Below, piece after piece: positions 1 to 8,364 of a stretch of DNA of 64,000 bases. The DNA is from Pseudomonas sp. LBUM920 (lineage in GTDB: Bacteria > Pseudomonadota > Gammaproteobacteria > Pseudomonadales > Pseudomonadaceae), in NCBI RefSeq assembly GCF_003852315.1, contig NZ_CP027762.1, forward strand, positions 5,375,501 to 5,439,500. The letters run 5' to 3'. The notes below the pieces were generated by a model. It was not told the origin of the DNA and did not search any database. It was given only the letters and a program-made list of their open reading frames with translations. The position numbers and the translations under genes are program-made. The first letter of the stretch is position 1, and every line of letters begins with the position of its first letter.

Positions 1-423
1 ACCGAAGTCGTCGAGTTCAGCCAAGTCCCGCTGGAAGGTTCACTGCTGCAACACATCGAGGCCGAACCCGGCACTCTGATCACGCGGATCAAACGGGTAC
101 GGCGCATCGGCGGCAAACGGGTGATCCTCGACATCAACCACTTCGTTGCCGAACTGATCCCCGGTCTGGACCGCGACATCGCCGAACAGTCCATCTACGC
201 GTTTATCGAACAAACGCTGCAGCTGCAGATCAGCTACGCGCAACGCACCATCGAAGCCCTGCCGCGCAGCAAGGACGATCAGACCCACCTGGACCTCGAA
301 GGTCAGAGCCATGTGATCGTGGTGAGTAACCAGACGTTTTTGCAGGATGGGCGGCAGTTCGAGTACACCGAGTCGCGGCATACGCTGGACAAGTTTTACT
401 TCTCGGATATTGCGCGGCGCTGA
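1..423 (+). CDS. GntR/HutC-family regulator, C-terminal UTRA domain (5' truncated)
   Basis: The frame is open from the first base to TGA at 421-423, giving the last 140 residues of a protein whose start and DNA-binding head lie outside the window. The visible part looks like a UTRA ligand-binding domain of HutC-type GntR repressors: an effector-pocket segment (LEGSLLQHIEAEPG), a central RIKRVR strand, and a closing FEYTESRHTLDKFYF strand typical of the family. Such proteins bind a small metabolite and release operator DNA. The ligand cannot be told from this half. It is followed 20 bp later, on the same strand, by an aminoglycoside phosphotransferase-like gene that may be co-transcribed. Confidence 0.8.
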   Translation, partial: TEVVEFSQVPLEGSLLQHIEAEPGTLITRIKRVRRIGGKRVILDINHFVAELIPGLDRDIAEQSIYAFIEQTLQLQISYAQRTIEALPRSKDDQTHLDLEGQSHVIVVSNQTFLQDGRQFEYTESRHTLDKFYFSDIARR

Positions 424-443
424 GGCCAGAGAGGTCAGGTACT

Positions 444-1214
444 GTGAATATCCCAGACAAGTGGCGTACACAGTTTGCGCAGGCGCTGATTGAGCAACAG
501 GCCATCGGTGAATCGCGGGCGGACGTGTTCCGCCTGCGCCAGGTCGGGCGTAAGGATTTGTTCCTGAAGGCCGAACCCCTGGTGGCGTTCAGCGAACTTG
601 CGGACGAAATCGAGCGCCTTCGGTGGCTCCAGCAGGTTAATTTGCCTGCACCCGTTGTACTGGATGAGCTGATAGACACCCACCACCATTGGCTGCTGAT
701 GACCGCCGTGCCTGGGCAGGACCTGGCCAGCGCCAACACGCTGCCCGCCGCGCAGACCGTCGACATCCTGGCGACAGCCCTGCGCACCCTGCACCAGGTA
801 CCCATCGCGCAATGCCCCTTCGATCACGCCCTGCAACAGCGCATCGCGCTCGCGCGGGCGCACGTCAATGCCGGGCTGATCGATGAGACGGACTTCGACG
901 ACGAACGACTCGGGCGAAGCCTCGAGGATGTGTTCGCCGAGCTCTTGTCGACCCAGCCCAACACCCACGACCTGGTAGTGACCCACGGTGACGCCTGCCT
1001 GCCGAATTTCATGGCCGCAGACGGCCGTTTCAGCGGCTTTATCGACTGCGGACGCCTTGGCATCAGCGACCGCTATCAAGACCTGGCCCTGGCGGCACGC
1101 AGCATCGAACGCAACGTTGGGCCGAAATGGGTAAAGCCATTCTTTGAGCTTTATGGTGTTGAGCCTGATGAGCAGCGGATGAAGTTTTACTGCCTGCTGG
1201 ATGAGTTTTTCTAA
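444..1214 (+). CDS. APH(3')-like aminoglycoside phosphotransferase
   Basis: This 256-residue protein has the APH/choline kinase fold signatures. The Brenner motif HGDACLPN is at residues 181-188 (catalytic Asp183), the metal-binding GFIDCGR is at 198-204 (Asp201), and SDRYQDLALAARSIE follows. The length fits the APH(3')-II class, which phosphorylates the 3'-hydroxyl of kanamycin or neomycin with ATP in the cytosol. The start is GTG at 444, preceded by GAGAGGTCAGG. It lies 20 bp after the regulator gene and ends at a strong terminator. Chromosomal enzymes of this class occur in pseudomonads. The drug substrate range is inferred from the family only. Confidence 0.85.
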   Translation: MNIPDKWRTQFAQALIEQQAIGESRADVFRLRQVGRKDLFLKAEPLVAFSELADEIERLRWLQQVNLPAPVVLDELIDTHHHWLLMTAVPGQDLASANTLPAAQTVDILATALRTLHQVPIAQCPFDHALQQRIALARAHVNAGLIDETDFDDERLGRSLEDVFAELLSTQPNTHDLVVTHGDACLPNFMAADGRFSGFIDCGRLGISDRYQDLALAARSIERNVGPKWVKPFFELYGVEPDEQRMKFYCLLDEFF

Positions 1215-1234
1215 ACGCCTGACGCCTGAAACGC

Positions 1235-1261
1235 AAAACCCCGGCACATGGCCGGGGTTTT
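1235..1261. terminator. Bidirectional intrinsic terminator between the aph-like gene and guaA
   Basis: An 11-bp perfect stem (AAAACCCCGGC / GCCGGGGTTTT) encloses a 5-nt loop. It has an A-tract on the left and a T-tract on the right, so it can terminate both converging genes. Confidence 0.85.
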
Positions 1262-1291
1262 GTTATTTAGCGTTTACCTGCTAGCGCAGGA

Positions 1292-2869
1292 TCATTCCCA
1301 CTCAATCGTCGCCGGCGGCTTGCTCGAAACGTCATACGTCACGCGCGAAATACCTTCGATCTCATTGATGATACGGCCGCTGACAGTCTCCAGCAGCTCG
1401 TACGGCAGGTGTGCCCAACGGGCGGTCATGAAGTCGATAGTTTCCACCGCACGCAGTGCAACAACCCACGCATAACGACGGCCATCGCCCACAACGCCCA
1501 CCGATTTCACCGGCTGGAACACCACGAATGCCTGGCTGACCTTGTGGTACCAGTCGGCTTTGCGCAGTTCTTCGATGAAGATGTGGTCGGCGCGACGCAG
1601 CAGGTCGGCGTATTCCTTCTTCACTTCACCGAGGATCCGCACGCCCAGGCCCGGGCCTGGGAATGGGTGGCGGTAGACCATGTCGTACGGCAGGCCGAGT
1701 TCCAGGCCCAGACGGCGGACTTCGTCCTTGAACAGCTCGCGCAGCGGTTCTACCAGCTTGAGGTTCATTTCCTCAGGCAGGCCACCCACGTTGTGGTGGG
1801 ACTTGATCACGTGAGCCTTGCCGCTCTTGGCGCCGGCCGACTCGATCACGTCAGGGTAGATGGTGCCCTGGGCGAGGTACTTGATGTTGTCCAGTTTGTT
1901 GGACTGGGCATCGAATACGTCGATGAAGGTGCGGCCGATGATCTTGCGCTTCTTCTCTGGATCGGACTCGCCGGCCAGGTTGTTCAGGAACTGGTCTTCC
2001 GCGTTGGCGCGGATCACCTTGACGCCCATGTTCTCGGCGAACATGGCCATCACTTGCTCGCCTTCGTGCAGGCGCAGCAGGCCGTTGTCGACGAACACGC
2101 AGGTCAGCTGGTCGCCGATGGCTTTGTGCAACAGGGCAGCAACTACCGAGGAGTCAACGCCGCCGGACAGGCCAAGCAGCACGTTGTCGGTGCCGACCTG
2201 GGCGCGAACCTGGGCGATGGCGTCTTCAGCGATTTTCGACGGAGTCCACAGGGCTTCACACTCGCAGATGTCGAGGATGAAGCGCGACAGGATGCGCCCG
2301 CCTTGCTTGGTGTGGGTGACTTCGGGGTGGAACTGCACGCCGTAGTAACGACGCTCGTCGCTGAACATGCCGGCAATCGGGCAGCTCGGGGTGCTGGCCA
2401 GGATGTGGAAGTCTTCCGGCATCTTGGTGACCTTGTCACCGTGGCTCATCCACACGTCGAGGCCGAACAGGCCGTCGGCGTCGATGTGGTCTTCGATGCC
2501 GTCCAGCAGGCGGCTCTTGCCGACCACATCAACACGGGCGTAACCGAATTCACGCAGCTGGGAACCTTCAACCTTGCCGCCCAGTTGCTCGGCCATGGTC
2601 TGCATGCCGTAGCAGATACCGAAGACGGGCACGCCCAGGTCGAATACGGCTTGCGGGCAGCGCGGGCTGTTGGCTTCGTGCACGGACTCGGGGCCGCCGG
2701 CGAGGATGACGCCTTTAGGGGCGAATTCGCGAATCGCTTCGTCATCCATGTCGAACGGGTGCAGTTCGCAGTACACGCCGATTTCGCGCACGCGGCGGGC
2801 GATCAGCTGGGTGTACTGGGAACCGAAGTCGAGGATCAGGATGCGGTGGGCGTGAATGTCGAGGGCCAT
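1292..2869 (-). CDS. guaA: GMP synthase (glutamine-hydrolysing)
   Basis: GuaA converts XMP to GMP using glutamine and ATP, the last step of guanine nucleotide synthesis. The 525-residue protein has an N-terminal class I amidotransferase domain with nucleophile Cys86 (GICYGMQ) and the His181/Glu183 pair (HPE). It then has the ATP pyrophosphatase P-loop SGGVDS at 235-240 and a C-terminal dimerisation domain ending in IEWE. The length is the family norm. It is the second gene of a guaB-guaA unit, 84 bp downstream of guaB, with a hairpin in the gap. Confidence 0.97.
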   Translation of the reverse strand: MALDIHAHRILILDFGSQYTQLIARRVREIGVYCELHPFDMDDEAIREFAPKGVILAGGPESVHEANSPRCPQAVFDLGVPVFGICYGMQTMAEQLGGKVEGSQLREFGYARVDVVGKSRLLDGIEDHIDADGLFGLDVWMSHGDKVTKMPEDFHILASTPSCPIAGMFSDERRYYGVQFHPEVTHTKQGGRILSRFILDICECEALWTPSKIAEDAIAQVRAQVGTDNVLLGLSGGVDSSVVAALLHKAIGDQLTCVFVDNGLLRLHEGEQVMAMFAENMGVKVIRANAEDQFLNNLAGESDPEKKRKIIGRTFIDVFDAQSNKLDNIKYLAQGTIYPDVIESAGAKSGKAHVIKSHHNVGGLPEEMNLKLVEPLRELFKDEVRRLGLELGLPYDMVYRHPFPGPGLGVRILGEVKKEYADLLRRADHIFIEELRKADWYHKVSQAFVVFQPVKSVGVVGDGRRYAWVVALRAVETIDFMTARWAHLPYELLETVSGRIINEIEGISRVTYDVSSKPPATIEWE

Positions 2870-2905
2870 GAGGATCAGTCTCGTCTATGTAATTCAGAAA
2901 CAACT

Positions 2906-2928
2906 CGGGGCTGAATAAAACAGCCCCG
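2906..2928 (-). other. Stem-loop in the guaB-guaA intergenic gap
   Basis: An 8-bp perfect stem (CGGGGCTG / CAGCCCCG) has a 7-nt loop. On the transcribed strand it is followed by GAGTTGTTTC rather than a clean U-tract, so it is more likely a processing, stability or attenuation element than a full terminator. Confidence 0.45.
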
Positions 2929-2953
2929 GTTACTTAACATTTTGCTGGAAGCC

Positions 2954-4423
2954 TCAACCTACGCGGTAGTTTGGCGCTTCCTTGGTGATCTGCACGTCGT
3001 GGACATGGGATTCAGCCATGCCGGCGCCGGTGATTCGTACAAACTCAGGCTTGGTACGCATTTCTTCGATGTCGGCGCTGCCGGTGTAGCCCATCGAGGA
3101 ACGCAGGCCGCCCATCAGTTGATGGATGATCGCGCTCAAGGTGCCTTTGTACGGCACACGGCCTTCGATGCCTTCCGGTACGAGCTTCTCGGCGCCTGCC
3201 GAGGAGTCCTGGAAGTAACGGTCGGAAGAGCCTTGCGCCTGGGACATGGCGCCCAGCGAACCCATGCCGCGGTAAGCCTTGTACGAACGACCCTGGAACA
3301 GTTCGATCTCGCCCGGCGCTTCTTCAGTACCGGCGAACATCGAGCCCATCATCACGCAGGAAGCACCGGCTACGATGGCCTTGGACAGGTCACCGGAGAA
3401 ACGGATGCCGCCGTCGGCGATCAACGGAACGCCGGTGCCTTCAAGGGCAGCGGCGACGTTGGCGATGGCGCTGATTTGTGGCACGCCCACACCGGCGACG
3501 ATACGCGTGGTGCAGATCGAGCCCGGGCCGATACCGACCTTGACGGCGTCGGCGCCCGCTTCGGCCAGGGCCTTGGCGGCAGCGCCGGTGGCAATGTTGC
3601 CGCCGATCACTTGCACGTCAGGGAAATTCTGTTTGACCCAGCGCACGCGGTCGATCACGCCTTTGGAGTGACCGTGGGCGGTGTCGACCACCACCACGTC
3701 AACGCCGGCAGCGACCAGGGCCGAAACGCGATCGCCGGTGTCTTTACCGGTGCCGACCGCAGCGCCAACGCGCAGACGACCTTGGTCATCCTTGCTGGCC
3801 AGCGGGTAAGCCTTGGCTTTTTCGATGTCGTTGACGGTCATCATGCCTTTGAGGGCGAATTTGTCGTCGACGATCAGCACGCGCTCGATGCGGTGCTTGT
3901 GCAGCAGCTCGCGCACATCGTTCTTGTCGGCGCCTTCCTTGACAGTCACGAGGCGCTCTTTAGGCGTCATCACTTCGCGGACGGTGACTTCAAGACGGTT
4001 CTCGAAACGCACGTCACGGGAGGTGACGATGCCGACCAGGTCGCCATCGTGCAGTACCGGGACGCCGGAGATGTTGTGCAGGCGGGTCAGGTCGAACAGG
4101 TCACGCACGGTGGCGTCGGCTTCGATGGTGATTGGATCTTTCACCACACCGGCTTCGTAACGCTTGACCTTGCGCACTTCGGCAGCTTGCTGCTCGATGG
4201 TCATGTTCTTGTGGATGATGCCGATGCCGCCTTCCTGAGCCATGGCGATTGCCAAACGGGCTTCGGTGACGGTGTCCATGGCAGCGGAAACCAGGGGAAT
4301 ATTCAGCTCGATGCCACGGGTTAGGCGGGTCTTGAGACTGACTTCGTTAGGAAGCACCTCGGAATAACCGGGCACTAGGAGAATGTCGTCGAATGTCAGA
4401 GCTTCTTGGCTGATACGCAGCAT
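2954..4423 (-). CDS. guaB: IMP dehydrogenase
   Basis: GuaB oxidises IMP to XMP with NAD+, the committed step to GMP. The 489-residue protein starts at ATG 4423 (MLRISQEAL). Although the frame stays open further upstream, this is the standard start for the family and sits below a good sigma-70 promoter. The barrel is interrupted by a CBS pair at about 93-205, which usually senses ATP/GTP. Catalytic Cys304 lies in GSICTTRI, and the mobile flap follows in the C-terminal third. It is transcribed ahead of guaA. Confidence 0.97.
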   Translation of the reverse strand: MLRISQEALTFDDILLVPGYSEVLPNEVSLKTRLTRGIELNIPLVSAAMDTVTEARLAIAMAQEGGIGIIHKNMTIEQQAAEVRKVKRYEAGVVKDPITIEADATVRDLFDLTRLHNISGVPVLHDGDLVGIVTSRDVRFENRLEVTVREVMTPKERLVTVKEGADKNDVRELLHKHRIERVLIVDDKFALKGMMTVNDIEKAKAYPLASKDDQGRLRVGAAVGTGKDTGDRVSALVAAGVDVVVVDTAHGHSKGVIDRVRWVKQNFPDVQVIGGNIATGAAAKALAEAGADAVKVGIGPGSICTTRIVAGVGVPQISAIANVAAALEGTGVPLIADGGIRFSGDLSKAIVAGASCVMMGSMFAGTEEAPGEIELFQGRSYKAYRGMGSLGAMSQAQGSSDRYFQDSSAGAEKLVPEGIEGRVPYKGTLSAIIHQLMGGLRSSMGYTGSADIEEMRTKPEFVRITGAGMAESHVHDVQITKEAPNYRVG

Positions 4424-4459
4424 CGCGGGGGCTCCCGAGCGGGAAAATGGAAGCGCGCC

Positions 4460-4488
4460 ATTATATACATGCACCCTGTCAGGCTCAA
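4460..4488 (-). promoter_or_regulatory. Sigma-70 promoter of guaBA
   Basis: On the minus strand a TTGAGC -35 box (4483-4488) and a perfect TATAAT -10 box (4460-4465) are separated by exactly 17 bp. They lie 37 bp upstream of the guaB start codon. Confidence 0.75.
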
Positions 4489-4527
4489 TGTAAAACTCTG
4501 ACAAACTTGGTAATACTGATAGAAGGG

Positions 4528-5076
4528 TTAAAGCTCGACTTTGACCCAACTCATCTTTTGGTCCAGCCAATCGGCGAATTCGTCGATAAAGCTTTGCTTG
4601 AAGCCCGCCTCTGCCCAGTTGTTGAAAATGAAACCCAGGTTGGAAAACCCGCATTCCTGCAGGAACAGAAACCCGTTGATGTCGTCTTCATGCCCACACA
4701 AAGGGCAGGTGAAGTTGTCTGTGTGGCCGGGCATCCAGTCTTCCAGGCTTTCGAACAGCGCCTCGCCGACTTCCTTGAGGCATTCAGGGCAGCCGGCTTC
4801 TTCGAGAAAACCCTTGGCCGGCGTATAGATGCAGCGTTTGTAGATAATCTCGAGGCCATTGATCGGCTCGTTGAACGGCAGCGCTTCGGGGTGCAACACC
4901 ACGGCACGGGCGCCGTCGGCCAGGGCGTAGGCCATGCGATTGCCGGTGCGCCCGCAGGTGGTCAGCTCTTCCTTGATGATGTTCTTGCGCACCAGCCAGC
5001 GCACGATTGCCCGCGCGCGGGGTTCGTGGACGGGCAAGGTGGAAATTTTCGGGACAAGGATGCTTTGGGAGTTCAT
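4528..5076 (-). CDS. Conserved zinc-ribbon protein of unknown function
   Basis: This is a 182-residue soluble protein with two CxxC knuckles, CPEC at 96-99 and CPLC at 124-127, spaced as in a zinc ribbon. Single cysteines at 41, 82 and 142 are also present. It has no signal peptide and no membrane segment, and the C-terminal half is rich in aromatic and acidic residues. The ATG at 5076 is preceded by AGGA at good spacing. It lies upstream of guaB on the same strand with its own stop 40 bp before the guaB -35 box, so it is probably a separate unit. I recognise it only as a conserved pseudomonad hypothetical. Confidence 0.7.
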   Translation of the reverse strand: MNSQSILVPKISTLPVHEPRARAIVRWLVRKNIIKEELTTCGRTGNRMAYALADGARAVVLHPEALPFNEPINGLEIIYKRCIYTPAKGFLEEAGCPECLKEVGEALFESLEDWMPGHTDNFTCPLCGHEDDINGFLFLQECGFSNLGFIFNNWAEAGFKQSFIDEFADWLDQKMSWVKVEL

Positions 5077-5100
5077 GAGAGTCCTGCGGTGTGGCTTCTG

Positions 5101-5176
5101 GCCTCATCGCGGGCAAGCCCGGCTCCCACATTGGAATGCGATCAACTGTGGGAGCCGGGCTTGCCCGCGATGAGGC
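5101..5176. repeat. REPIN (paired REP palindrome), 30-bp perfect arms
   Basis: Two inverted REP sequences with 30-bp identical arms (5101-5130 and 5147-5176) are separated by 16 bp. The core is GTGGGAGCCGGGCTTGCCCG. It lies between the zinc-ribbon gene start and the end of the TauE-like gene. Confidence 0.9.
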
Positions 5177-5213
5177 CCTAGAGCCCGGCAGCTTAATCCC
5201 TGACACCCACAGG

Positions 5214-5981
5214 TCAAGTACTCAAGTAACGGGCGATCAACGCAATGCCGCTCGCCAACACCAGCCAAGTCACCCACCGCACAAACGCCTCACGCGACAT
5301 CCGCATCGTCAGCCTGCGCCCAACCCACAGCCCCAGGGCCATCGCCGGCAACAGGCACAGCGCCAACATCAACAGCGGCCAATCAGCGTACACCCCGGCA
5401 ATCAGGAACAAACTCAAGCGCACCACTGTGCTGCAACTGATCAACGCACTTTGCGTGGCCCGCGCCGCGTCCTTGGGCAAACGACTGTTCAGGTAGATCG
5501 CATATAAAAAGCCGCCACTGCCAAATAAGGCACCAAACAACCCACCGACCGTGCCCATGGGAATCGACCAGCCCGCCGCCAGCTGCGTCGGCCGCGCCTT
5601 TACCGCCAGGCTGTAAATCGCATAGGCGCTGATAAACAGCCCCATCAACAGCAGCAACAGGTCCGAATGCAGATTGAGCAAAAACACCACCCCAAGCGTG
5701 CAACCGATAGCCATGCACGGCAGCAATCGCAACAGCTCCGGCTTGTTCACCTCCCGCCGCGATTGCAGCAGGTTGCCAAAGGCCGCGACAAAGTCGAGCA
5801 ACACCAGCAGCGGGATGATTTTCGACAACGGCATAAACACAATCAGAATCGGCCCCGCGACCAGCGCCGTACCAAAGCCTGCGATACCAAACACGATGTA
5901 GGCCACGACAATGCCGAGGCCGATCACCAGCCAATCAACGCCGCTAAACGACCACTGACTCATCAGCTCAACCGGGCTCAT
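5214..5981 (-). CDS. TauE/SafE-family membrane transporter
   Basis: The protein has 255 residues and about seven or eight hydrophobic helices. Its small-residue-rich N-terminal repeat (GIAGFGTALVAGP) and second-half GTVGGLFGALFGSGG are the paired glycine-rich motifs of TauE/SafE (DUF81) exporters, which carry small sulfonates or organic anions across the inner membrane. The chosen start is ATG 5981 (MSPVEL), because AAGGAAG sits 6 bp upstream; the frame is open to 6020. It is divergent from the LysR gene at 6081, a layout in which the regulator often controls the transporter. The substrate is unknown. Confidence 0.8.
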   Translation of the reverse strand: MSPVELMSQWSFSGVDWLVIGLGIVVAYIVFGIAGFGTALVAGPILIVFMPLSKIIPLLVLLDFVAAFGNLLQSRREVNKPELLRLLPCMAIGCTLGVVFLLNLHSDLLLLLMGLFISAYAIYSLAVKARPTQLAAGWSIPMGTVGGLFGALFGSGGFLYAIYLNSRLPKDAARATQSALISCSTVVRLSLFLIAGVYADWPLLMLALCLLPAMALGLWVGRRLTMRMSREAFVRWVTWLVLASGIALIARYLST

Positions 5982-6080
5982 GGGCACTTCCTTGAAAGAG
6001 ATGACGTGCACTTTAGCCATCGGCGAGTGTTGCGACTAATATCTTCAAAGCCCCCCACTCATCTCGAAAAGGCATGACGC

Positions 6081-6971
6081 GTGATTTCCACTCGCCAACT
6101 GCGCTACTTCGTCGAAATCGCCGACAGCGGCAGCTTCAGCGCCGCCGCCGAACGCCTGTTTGTGGCGCAATCGGCCCTGAGCCGACAGATCAAAGAGCTG
6201 GAAACCCAGCTGCAAACGCCACTGTTCGAACGCACCGCGCGCCAACCCCGGCTGACGGCGGCCGGCGAAGCCTTTTACCCACGGGCGCGCAACCTGCTGA
6301 GCGAGTTGCTCAAGGCCGGCGAAATGGCCACCCAGGTGGGCCATGGCAAGCTGGGCACGTTGCGCCTGAGCCATTCGAGCACCGTGCCGATGAGCGGGCA
6401 CTTGTTGAAAGCCATCAGCACCTGGCTGGAGCGCTGCCCTGGCGTGTCGATGGACATCGTCAAACTGTCCTCCGAGGCGCAACTTGAGGAAATCGCCGAG
6501 GGTCGGCTTGAAGTCGGGCTGTTGCGCTTACCGGTGTTGCGCCAACGCGAAGGTGTCCGGGTGGTGCCCTTGTACAACGAACAGCTGGTGCTGGCTGTGC
6601 CGCCTGATCACGCGCTGGCGCGCAGCAATGCACCTGTCGAACTGGAACAGCTCAAGGACGAAGTGTTTATCTCGATCCCCCATCCCCAACGCGGCGGCCT
6701 GAGTTATCTGTCAGCCGAACTCTGCATGCGCGCAGGATTTTTCCCCAAGGCTGCACGGGTGATGTCACGCAAAACCACGCAGCTGCAACTGATCCAGGCC
6801 GGTTTCGGAATTGCCTTGTTACCAAAATCCATGCAGGACATCGCACCCGCCAACCTGCACTTTTTGCCCCTGGCTGATCCGGACTGCCTCAGCACCGTGG
6901 CCCTGGCCTGCGCGCAGACGCCGAGCGCGCTGGTCGAGCAATTCTGCCAAACCTTGCGCGAATGCCTATAA
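6081..6971 (+). CDS. LysR-family transcriptional regulator
   Basis: This 296-residue LysR-type regulator has an N-terminal winged helix-turn-helix (SFSAAAERLFVAQSALSRQI at about residues 15-34) and a periplasmic-binding-like effector domain. The start is GTG 6081. The head resembles the BenM/CatM/CbbR-like branch (ISTRQLRYFVEIADSGSF). It is divergent from the TauE-like exporter 99 bp away, which is its most likely target. It is followed on the same strand by xseA, only 10 bp downstream, although that gene is functionally unrelated. Confidence 0.88.
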   Translation: MISTRQLRYFVEIADSGSFSAAAERLFVAQSALSRQIKELETQLQTPLFERTARQPRLTAAGEAFYPRARNLLSELLKAGEMATQVGHGKLGTLRLSHSSTVPMSGHLLKAISTWLERCPGVSMDIVKLSSEAQLEEIAEGRLEVGLLRLPVLRQREGVRVVPLYNEQLVLAVPPDHALARSNAPVELEQLKDEVFISIPHPQRGGLSYLSAELCMRAGFFPKAARVMSRKTTQLQLIQAGFGIALLPKSMQDIAPANLHFLPLADPDCLSTVALACAQTPSALVEQFCQTLRECL

Positions 6972-6981
6972 ACTGCCGCCC

Positions 6982-8361
6982 ATGATTAAAGATCCTTTTG
7001 CCCGTCTGGGCCTGGACCGCGAAGTCCTGACTGTCAGCCAGCTCAACGGCCGCGCGCGGGTGTTGCTGGAAGACGTGTTCACCAATATCTGGGTCGAAGG
7101 CGAGATCTCCAACCTCGCCCGCCCGGCGTCCGGCCATGTGTACTTCACCCTCAAGGACAGCGGCGCCCAGGTACGTTGCGCGTTGTTTCGCAACAATGCC
7201 GCACGGGTGCGCCAAGCCTTGAAGGATGGTTTGGCGGTCAAAGTGCGCGGCAAGGTCTCGCTGTTCGAAGGCCGTGGCGACTATCAATTGATCCTCGACA
7301 CCGTAGAGCCCGCCGGTGATGGCGCGCTGCGCCTGGCCTTTGATGCGTTGAAGGAAAAGCTCAGCGCCGAAGGCTTGTTCAGTGCCGAACGCAAGGTGCC
7401 ACTGCCGGCGCATCCTCGGCGCATTGGCATCATCAGTTCGCCCACAGGTGCGGTGGTCCGCGACATCATCAGCGTGTTCGGCCGCCGCGCGCCGAACGTT
7501 GAATTAACGCTGATCCCGACGGCCGTGCAAGGCCGCGAGGCCGTGTCGCAGATTGTGCGCGCCCTCAAGCTGGCCGACGCACGCGGCTTCGACGCGTTGA
7601 TCCTCGCTCGCGGCGGCGGCTCTCTGGAAGATCTGTGGTGCTTCAACGAAGAAGCCGTGGCGCGTGCGGTGGACGCGTGCGTAACGCCGATTGTCAGCGC
7701 CGTCGGCCATGAAACCGATGTGTCGATCTGCGACTTCGTGGCCGACGTGCGCGCGCCCACGCCCTCCGCTGCCGCCGAATTGCTCGCCCCCGATGCCAGC
7801 CATTTGGTGCGCCAGGTCGAAAACCTGCACCGCCGCCTGGTGATGCTGATGCGCAATCGCCTCAGTCACGAGCGCCTGCGCCTGGAAGGCATGGCCCGCC
7901 GCCTGCGTCACCCCGGCGAACGTCTGCGTCAACAGGCCCAGCGCCTGGATGACCTGGACATGCGCATGCGCCGCGCCTTCGAACGCAGCCTCAATACCCG
8001 CCGCGAACGCCTGATCCGCCTGGAAACCCGCCTCGCCGGTCAGCACCCCGGCCGTCAACTGGCCCTGCTGCGCCAGCGCCTGGACAGCCTCGCCGAACGC
8101 CTGCCGCGCGCCATGCGCGAAGGCCTCAAGGCGCGTCGCTTGCAACTGCAAAGCCAGGTGCAGACGCTGCAAGTGGTCAGCCCACTGGCGACCCTGGGCC
8201 GTGGCTATAGCATTTTGCTGGACGAACGTGGCCAGGCGATCCGCAACGCCGCGCAAACCCACACCGGCCAGCGCCTGACCGCGCGCCTCGGTGAAGGCCA
8301 ATTGCAGGTGCGGGTGGAAGATAACCACCTGACGCCCGTCACCCTTTCGTTATTGGATTGA
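6982..8361 (+). CDS. xseA: Exodeoxyribonuclease VII large subunit
   Basis: XseA with XseB degrades single-stranded DNA from both ends in repair and recombination. The 459-residue protein starts at ATG 6982 (MIKDPFARLGL). It has an N-terminal OB-fold (VEGEISNLARPASGHVYFTLKD), the catalytic core motifs (GIISSPTGAVVRDI, ARGGGSLEDLWCFNEE, SAVGHETD) and a long Arg-rich coiled-coil region at about 270-390 typical of the family. The small subunit gene xseB is not in the window. The TGA abuts the next gene, suggesting coupling. Confidence 0.96.
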   Translation: MIKDPFARLGLDREVLTVSQLNGRARVLLEDVFTNIWVEGEISNLARPASGHVYFTLKDSGAQVRCALFRNNAARVRQALKDGLAVKVRGKVSLFEGRGDYQLILDTVEPAGDGALRLAFDALKEKLSAEGLFSAERKVPLPAHPRRIGIISSPTGAVVRDIISVFGRRAPNVELTLIPTAVQGREAVSQIVRALKLADARGFDALILARGGGSLEDLWCFNEEAVARAVDACVTPIVSAVGHETDVSICDFVADVRAPTPSAAAELLAPDASHLVRQVENLHRRLVMLMRNRLSHERLRLEGMARRLRHPGERLRQQAQRLDDLDMRMRRAFERSLNTRRERLIRLETRLAGQHPGRQLALLRQRLDSLAERLPRAMREGLKARRLQLQSQVQTLQVVSPLATLGRGYSILLDERGQAIRNAAQTHTGQRLTARLGEGQLQVRVEDNHLTPVTLSLLD

Positions 8362-8364
8362 TTG

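Noticed and set aside
1409..2914. Long open frame of about 500 codons opposite guaA
   Set aside because: Mirror of a GC-rich gene on the other strand; composition (Val/Ala/His/Gln-rich) is that of an antisense shadow and no family is recognised.
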